The translations under genes were made by a program, and so were the position numbers. Positions 59,137 through 64,000 of a stretch of 64,000 nt of DNA are shown here, in pieces; position 1 is the stretch's first letter, and each line of letters starts with the position of its first letter. Under the pieces are notes generated by a model. It saw nothing but the letters and a program-made list of their open reading frames with translations. It was not told the DNA's origin and did no database searches. The stretch is from positions 1 to 64,000 of the forward strand of contig JAIRVG010000108.1 of NCBI GenBank assembly GCA_031253995.1. The letters run 5' to 3'. This DNA comes from Paucimonas sp. Lineage in GTDB: Bacteria; Pseudomonadota; Gammaproteobacteria; Pseudomonadales; Pseudomonadaceae.

Positions 59137-60627
59137 TCAGGCCAACAGCCGTGGCGACAACAGCGGGAAATTCGGCGCGACCTCCAGTGGCCAGGTTTCG
59201 CCAAGGTCGAAACTGACATACACCTTCACGCTAAAAACCTGGCCGAGCATGAGCCGGGCCAGGAACGCGCGGGCGATGACCACGCTGCCGTCGCTGCCGA
59301 TGCCAGTCCCCACTTCCTCCCCGGTGACCCGGTGATCGTACAGCGCCTCATGGCGGATGCTGCCTCCCTCGGCCGCCACCCCGGTCACGACGATGCGCAC
59401 CAACTGGTCGGTGCTGATCAGTTTCCAGCGTGCCAGGGTCAGCTTCGCGCCGCCGGGCGGCACCGCGGCCAGGCTGAGGACGCCGCCCATGTGCCCGGCG
59501 CACTGCACGGTGGGCATTTCGTTCACCGGGAAGGTCTGCACCCGTACCCATTGCGGCGTGGAAAGCAGCGACTGTCCGGCGCTCAGCACTTCGTAGTACA
59601 GCACCGCGGTCTTGCCCATGGCGATGGCGACGCTGGCCTTGGGAATCCGGCAACTGCGCGGGTTGCCCGCGGTGTCCACCCGGCCGCGAAACGCGCCGAA
59701 GGTACCGGGCTCGCCCCACTGCACCCAGACCTCCTCGTCGGGATGGATCTGCGTGGCCGGATCGAGCGCCACCAGGAGGTCGTTGAGCACCACCATGTCC
59801 GGATCCAGGACCAGCAGCTCGCCCACCCCCGCCGCCGCTTCCACGTGCAGCCAGTGCAGTTCGCGCGGTATCGGCGTGACCGCCACGTCGATACCGACCG
59901 GACGCGAGTCGACGGGCGCATTGCCGGCGCGGTCCTGGACACGGTAATGCACGTAGCGCGGCCCGTCCCCGCGTGCGCGGATCATGTCGCCGCTGAACGT
60001 GAGGACCAGCGGCGCTTCCACCTCGTCCGCCGCGAGGGTGCGGCTGTCCACCTCGTTGAACTCGAAGGGCTCCGCGTCCCAATACCAGGTCAGCACGTCC
60101 CCTGCCCGCGCCTCGCGGTAGTCGGGAATCCCCGCCTGCACCTGGTCGTCGTTGTCCGCGAGGTAGGCCACGGTCACCCCGCCGCTGACCACCTCGGCCG
60201 GGAATTCCAGCATCCCCTGGTCACCACCGAGCGCCGGCGCGGTCTTGTCGATGGTGATGGACAAAGGCTGCGACTGCGCCTGCTCGCCGTTGTAGATCTT
60301 CACCCGGTAGTCCAGGCGGTGCAGCCCCTCGACCAGGTGCCGGGCCTCGATCATCAGCACCCGTTCCTCCGGCTGCACCGGCGCGCTCCAGTGCTTCTCG
60401 ACCACCACCACGCCGTTCCACGACAGCCACAAGGTTTCCGTGGTATCCGGCGCCGGATCGGAGTGCGGCCACTGCGGCACCTCGACCTTCAGTGGCACCA
60501 GCGTGTCGTCGATGTGCAGCAGGTTGGGCTGGCCGCCCTCGATATCTTCCAGCAGGGCATCGACCTGCGCAGGGTCGAGCAGGATGGTCTTGTCGGTGAT
60601 GGTCTTGTCGGTGAAAGGGGTCGACAT
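59137..60627 (-). CDS. Modular (Ig-like) protein, function unknown
   Basis: A 496-residue protein without a signal peptide. After a leader with a doubled TDKTI there are about four beta-rich modules of roughly 110 residues: the first ends PLSITIDKTAP, the second has GDVLTWYWDAEPFEF and GPRYVHYRVQDRAGN, the third has EVWVQWGEPGTFGAF, and the fourth ends VKVYVSFDLGETWPLEVAP. The module pattern resembles bacterial Ig-like adhesin repeats and is shared with the truncated gene at 63173. GAGGAG lies about 8 bases before the ATG. A surface or secreted role is inferred only from module type and from the neighbouring autotransporter. Confidence 0.75.
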   Translation of the reverse strand: MSTPFTDKTITDKTILLDPAQVDALLEDIEGGQPNLLHIDDTLVPLKVEVPQWPHSDPAPDTTETLWLSWNGVVVVEKHWSAPVQPEERVLMIEARHLVEGLHRLDYRVKIYNGEQAQSQPLSITIDKTAPALGGDQGMLEFPAEVVSGGVTVAYLADNDDQVQAGIPDYREARAGDVLTWYWDAEPFEFNEVDSRTLAADEVEAPLVLTFSGDMIRARGDGPRYVHYRVQDRAGNAPVDSRPVGIDVAVTPIPRELHWLHVEAAAGVGELLVLDPDMVVLNDLLVALDPATQIHPDEEVWVQWGEPGTFGAFRGRVDTAGNPRSCRIPKASVAIAMGKTAVLYYEVLSAGQSLLSTPQWVRVQTFPVNEMPTVQCAGHMGGVLSLAAVPPGGAKLTLARWKLISTDQLVRIVVTGVAAEGGSIRHEALYDHRVTGEEVGTGIGSDGSVVIARAFLARLMLGQVFSVKVYVSFDLGETWPLEVAPNFPLLSPRLLA

Positions 60628-60748
60628 CGGCAGCTCTCCTCAAGAAAGCGGATCGGTCCCCGAACGGACGGGGTGTCGAATGCCATTTAACGACAAGAAC
60701 CGGCACGGCATAACTGGCAGAACTAACAGGTAGCCGCAAACGAAGCCG

Positions 60749-60775
60749 CCGCTGGCCAGGGCGGCCAGCGGCGAA
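60749..60775 (-). terminator. Hairpin after the autotransporter gene
   Basis: CGCCGCTGGCC-(5)-GGCCAGCGGCG, an 11-bp perfect stem 13 bases after the autotransporter stop; no T-tract. Confidence 0.6.
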
Positions 60776-60787
60776 GGAAGGGAGGGT

Positions 60788-62980
60788 TTACCAGCTGTAG
60801 CGCAGGCCGACGCTGGCACCCCATGGCTGTTCGATATGCTCGCCGTTGCTGTAGTCGAAATCGGCGTGCAGTTGCAGGTTCTGCGCCAGCGCCACGGCCA
60901 CCCCGGCACCCAGCTCGCCACGGGAGCCGGACAGGTCGTTGTCGAAGCGGTTGTCGTTGACCTTGACCTCGTTGTTGCTGGCGAACTCATGGGCATAGGC
61001 GACCCGCAGGTACGGCTGGACCAGGCGGCCTTCGCCGAGGTCGATGTTGCGCCCAAGGGTGGTACCGACCTTGCCCAGCAGGGAGCGGGTGACATCGCCG
61101 TCGGCGCGCATGTCGTTGTCCAGCTGGTAGTCCTTGCCCTGGATGACCACGCCGGACACCTGGGTGTAGGGCTCGACGAACCAGCCATCGCTCAGTTCGA
61201 TGTGGCGGCCGAATTCCAGCGAGGTGCCCAGCGCGTGGTTGGCGTAGTCGCCCTTGGCCTGGCGGCCGTCACTGAGGTTGACCTTCGACTCGTTGTGCAG
61301 GCGGTTGAACTTGATGGTCGCGTCGAAGTAGTAGCCGCTGCGCGGATCCAGCCAGGTGGTGTAGCCGCCGACGTAGTAGCTGTCGACCTGGCCGCTGGAG
61401 CCACGGGCCAGGTTCAGCTCCGAGTCGCTGTAGCCGGCCAGCACGCCCACCAGCCACTGGCCGTCGCCGAACGGCAGCGGCGCGTCGGCACCGAAGGACA
61501 GGCCTTGCTGCACCTGCTTGTAGGCCGTGCCGGAAGACGCCGACACGTCGAACTTGTTGCTGTAGCTGCGCATCCAGGCGCCGGCCTTGCCGCCGTTCAT
61601 GCGCAGCTCGCCCATGCGGCTGCGCAGGGTGCTCAGCTCGCCGTACCACACGGTCGGCGCGGCGTTGAACAGGCCGAGCACGGTCTGCGTACCGGGGCTG
61701 ATCTGCTGCGTCGAGGCATCGAGGTACCAGTCGTTACCGTCCTGGATCAGGTCGTAGGAGAAGGTCCCGAGGTCGACCTCGCCATTGAGCAGGGAGAAGG
61801 TGGCGTCGCCAGCGGCGCTATGCACGACATGGATCTGCCCGTCCGCCAGTGGATCGGCGCCGCTGCTGCCGACCAGCAGCTTGTGATCGCCGCTGGCCTC
61901 GCCGGTGACGTCGAGGAAGTCGGTCTGCCCAGTGGAGAAGTCCGTGTCCATGATGAAGGTGCCGTTGCCGGAGAGGTTCTCCACGGTCAGGCGGTAGTAC
62001 TCGTCGGCGCCGCCGAACTTGACCACGCCGCCATCCATCGAGAGCTCGCCGACCTCGTCGTTCTCGATCATGTTCCACTGGCCCTGGCTGGCCAGGCTCA
62101 GGCTGGCGACGTTGTCCAGCGAACCGGTGAGGGTGGCGTGGTTCTGCAGGGTCAGGTTGGCGGTGGCGCCGTCCTCGGCGACCACGTTGCCCACCAGGTG
62201 GCTGTTGTCCACGGTCATGTTGCCGGTGGAGCCGCTGATCACCTTGAGCACGTTGCCGTCGCCGCCTACCAGGGTGGAGCCGTTGCCGACGAAGATGTCC
62301 GCGGTGGCTTCCTGGGTCGGCACGGTACCGACGACGATGGCCGCCCCGGTCTCGCCGTGGACATGGGTGCCGTCCAGGTTCAGGGTGGCGCTGCCGGCCA
62401 GCGAGGGGTCGAGACGGATGCGAATGCCGACGTCGCCGCCGGTGATCGTGCTGCGCACGGCATCGACGCGGCCGCCGAACAGTTCGATGCCCAGGCTGCT
62501 GGCCCCGCTGCCGGTGACCTGGGAGCCTTCCAGGTACAGCTCGCTGTTGGTGGACACGCTGACGCCGCGGGTACCGCCGGTGATGCTGCTGTCGATCACG
62601 CTCGCGGTCGAACCATCCGCTCCGGTGCGGCCCACGGACAGGCCAACGGCGTCACTGCTGATGCTGCTGCCGGAAATGCTCCCCGAGGCGTTGACCAGAA
62701 ACACGCCGGGGTTCGAGCCGGTGGCGGTCACCGTGCTGCCATCGAGGGTCAGGCGCCCTCCCGCCTGGACGCGGATGTCCCGCGTGGCGGCGCCGTTGGC
62801 CGTCAGGCTTGAACCGGAAGTCACCACATAGCTGTCGAGCGGAGCGTTGCCGTCGATGATCTCGTCGCCAACGACCAGCCCGGCCAACGCTCGTTCGCTG
62901 ACCAGCACCAAGGGTACGGCGACCGCGAGTTTCAAGACCCGGACCAGCGGGCGGAGTTTGAATGGTGAAGTCGTAGGCAT
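60788..62980 (-). CDS. Autotransporter (pertactin-type passenger, type Va)
   Basis: A 730-residue protein with a signal peptide (cleavage near ALA-GL, about residue 33). The passenger (about residues 35-440) is a right-handed beta-helix of Ser/Thr/Gly-rich repeats (e.g. SSITGGTRGVSVSTNSELYLEGS, STITGGDVGIRI). A pertactin-like linker leads to the C-terminal 12-strand barrel (about 460-730), ending in Trp (GLRYSW). It carries no protease or esterase active-site motif and no RGD. Probably a surface-exposed adhesin or biofilm factor. Confidence 0.92.
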   Translation of the reverse strand: MPTTSPFKLRPLVRVLKLAVAVPLVLVSERALAGLVVGDEIIDGNAPLDSYVVTSGSSLTANGAATRDIRVQAGGRLTLDGSTVTATGSNPGVFLVNASGSISGSSISSDAVGLSVGRTGADGSTASVIDSSITGGTRGVSVSTNSELYLEGSQVTGSGASSLGIELFGGRVDAVRSTITGGDVGIRIRLDPSLAGSATLNLDGTHVHGETGAAIVVGTVPTQEATADIFVGNGSTLVGGDGNVLKVISGSTGNMTVDNSHLVGNVVAEDGATANLTLQNHATLTGSLDNVASLSLASQGQWNMIENDEVGELSMDGGVVKFGGADEYYRLTVENLSGNGTFIMDTDFSTGQTDFLDVTGEASGDHKLLVGSSGADPLADGQIHVVHSAAGDATFSLLNGEVDLGTFSYDLIQDGNDWYLDASTQQISPGTQTVLGLFNAAPTVWYGELSTLRSRMGELRMNGGKAGAWMRSYSNKFDVSASSGTAYKQVQQGLSFGADAPLPFGDGQWLVGVLAGYSDSELNLARGSSGQVDSYYVGGYTTWLDPRSGYYFDATIKFNRLHNESKVNLSDGRQAKGDYANHALGTSLEFGRHIELSDGWFVEPYTQVSGVVIQGKDYQLDNDMRADGDVTRSLLGKVGTTLGRNIDLGEGRLVQPYLRVAYAHEFASNNEVKVNDNRFDNDLSGSRGELGAGVAVALAQNLQLHADFDYSNGEHIEQPWGASVGLRYSW

Positions 62981-63129
62981 CGGTAATCACTCTCGCAGGA
63001 CAAGTGGCAACGGCGTTCGAACCGAGCTGGCAAGCAACCGGGTTCACTCGCAAAGGCCGGCGAGACTACAGACGACAACCCAAATTTTATGTAGGAATAT
63101 TCGCCAGAACACGGTAGTTAATTCGACAC

Positions 63130-63161
63130 GCCTGCGCCCGCGAACACACGCGGGCGCAGGC
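63130..63161 (-). terminator. Hairpin after the truncated modular gene
   Basis: GCCTGCGCCCGCG-(6)-CGCGGGCGCAGGC, a 13-bp perfect stem 11 bases after the stop. No T-tract; it is a probable transcript end. Confidence 0.65.
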
Positions 63162-63172
63162 TGCAGGCCGTC

Positions 63173-64000
63173 CTATTTCCGTCGCGCAACCGGTGGTATC
63201 GGGCACGACGCACCGGGGACATGCATCGAGACCACGGCCTCGACTTCCAGCGAGGTCACGGTTTCCCCCTCGTAGGTGAAGGCGTACTTGGTCACCCCAC
63301 GTCCATCGCGACTTACACCCGGCTGGTAGATGGGCAGGATGTGCTCGTCATAGGGCTGCACGCGCCAGATGAAGCCGGTGACCGGATTTTCGCCACCCAG
63401 CACGATGGTCTCTTCGAGTATCGCGTCGGTGATGACCTGGCCTTGTTCCGGGTCACGGCGGTCCCATGGCGTCCAGGTCAGGGTCAGGCTGTCGCCATCC
63501 TTGAGCCATTCGCTGAGGTTGGGGATCTGCACGCGGACGCACGGCTCCAGCGGGTGCGGTTCGAGCGGGTCCTCGTACAGCGACACGCAGGTGAGCCAGC
63601 CATTCGCCGGATTGAGCCCCAGGTATTCCGGCGCCGGAGGGGTGATGGTGATGGCCTCGACGTTGACGTGGTAGGTCTTGGAGTGCTGCTGGTTGTTCGA
63701 GCCGGGCGAGCCGATGCGGTAGTGCACGGGGATCGCCGGGCCATTGCCGACCCGTTCGATGACCTCCCAGGGGACCTGCGCGGCAATCTCGTCCCCGGGT
63801 TGTTCGAAGCCGCCCACCGTGTAGGTGAAGGCCAGTTCATCCCGCCAGTAGAACTCGATGGTTTCGCCTGCGTTGGCCGGCGTGTAGAGGTAGGTATTCT
63901 GCTTCGCCGGCTGTCCGGCGTCCGCCTCGGTGAGGTGGTTGAACTGATTGGAGACGCCGCCATAGGTGTCGAGCTGGGTCAGGGTCTCGTTGACCGGATC
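63173..64000 (-). CDS. Modular (Ig-like) protein, 5' part outside the window
   Basis: The reading frame is open through the window edge; 275 C-terminal residues are visible and no natural start is seen. It contains modules with the same plan as the protein at 59137: DTYGGVSNQFNHLTEADAGQ, then AGETIEFYWRDELAFTYTVG, VPWEVIERVGNGPAIPVHYRIG, then DGDSLTLTWTPWDRRD and GFIWRVQPYDEHILPIY. It lies upstream of the autotransporter on the same strand. Probably a large repeat protein; function unknown. Confidence 0.75.
   Translation of the reverse strand, partial: DPVNETLTQLDTYGGVSNQFNHLTEADAGQPAKQNTYLYTPANAGETIEFYWRDELAFTYTVGGFEQPGDEIAAQVPWEVIERVGNGPAIPVHYRIGSPGSNNQQHSKTYHVNVEAITITPPAPEYLGLNPANGWLTCVSLYEDPLEPHPLEPCVRVQIPNLSEWLKDGDSLTLTWTPWDRRDPEQGQVITDAILEETIVLGGENPVTGFIWRVQPYDEHILPIYQPGVSRDGRGVTKYAFTYEGETVTSLEVEAVVSMHVPGASCPIPPVARRK

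Overview
The window is chromosomal DNA of a Pseudomonas: high GC, a Pseudomonas-type core gene order (infC-thrS; ldcA-dnaQ-rnhA-gloB-mltD; a Yej-type peptide ABC operon-fabI-ppiD-hupB-lon-clpX-clpP-tig; a tRNA His-Leu-His-Arg cluster; folD), and palindromic REP-like elements of the type common in the P. putida / P. entomophila / P. fluorescens groups. The species cannot be fixed from the sequence alone. No prophage, insertion sequence, CRISPR array or replication origin is visible.

Layout. 1-2.5 kb: end of infC (ATT start) and thrS. 2.8-4.8 kb: small genes (a periplasmic Cys-containing protein, a cold-shock protein, an I78-type lipoprotein, two unknowns). 4.7-10.1 kb: a minus-strand ribose operon rbsB-A-C-R-K with a perfect LacI-type operator in front. 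10.5-11.5 kb: a DUF1654 gene plus endonuclease I behind a perfect LexA box. 11.5-19.4 kb: a small HD-fold protein, a SPOR-like lipoprotein, ldcA, dnaQ, rnhA, a methyltransferase, gloB and mltD. 19.5-27.8 kb: two tandem peptide-binding proteins, two permeases and a double ATPase, then fabI. 27.9-36.4 kb: the protein quality-control block ppiD, hupB, lon, clpX, clpP, tig, with sigma-32-like promoters before lon and clpX. 36.6-39.3 kb: small genes, four tRNAs and folD. 39.5-43.1 kb: a cobalamin riboswitch controlling a TonB-dependent receptor, a small 2Fe-2S protein and a BtuF-like binding protein. 43.2-49.1 kb: ctlX, ornithine cyclodeaminase, a complete polar amino-acid ABC transporter and an Lrp/AsnC regulator. 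49.2-54.4 kb: a PAS-GGDEF-EAL protein, an XRE regulator, a DctA-type transporter and two GntR regulators. 54.5-58.1 kb: AI-2E-type permease, DUF4892 protein and two alpha/beta hydrolases. 58.2-64 kb: an accessory-looking block with a 92-residue LuxR-type DNA-binding protein, a divergent unknown gene, two related modular (Ig-like) proteins and a pertactin-type autotransporter.

The most notable regulatory structures, all read directly from the sequence, are: (1) the same 15-bp palindrome (CAG-N9-CTG) before ctlX and before the amino-acid ABC transporter, in a cluster that ends with an Lrp/AsnC regulator and could convert citrulline to ornithine to proline; (2) two inverted 16-bp lux-box-like sites (CT-N12-AG) between the divergent genes at 58.6-58.8 kb, beside a LuxR-type protein whose DNA-binding domain looks LasR-like but which has no autoinducer domain; (3) a perfect LexA operator over the promoter of a DUF1654-endA operon; (4) three GGT-N3-ACC sites around the promoter of the DctA-type gene next to a FadR-type regulator.
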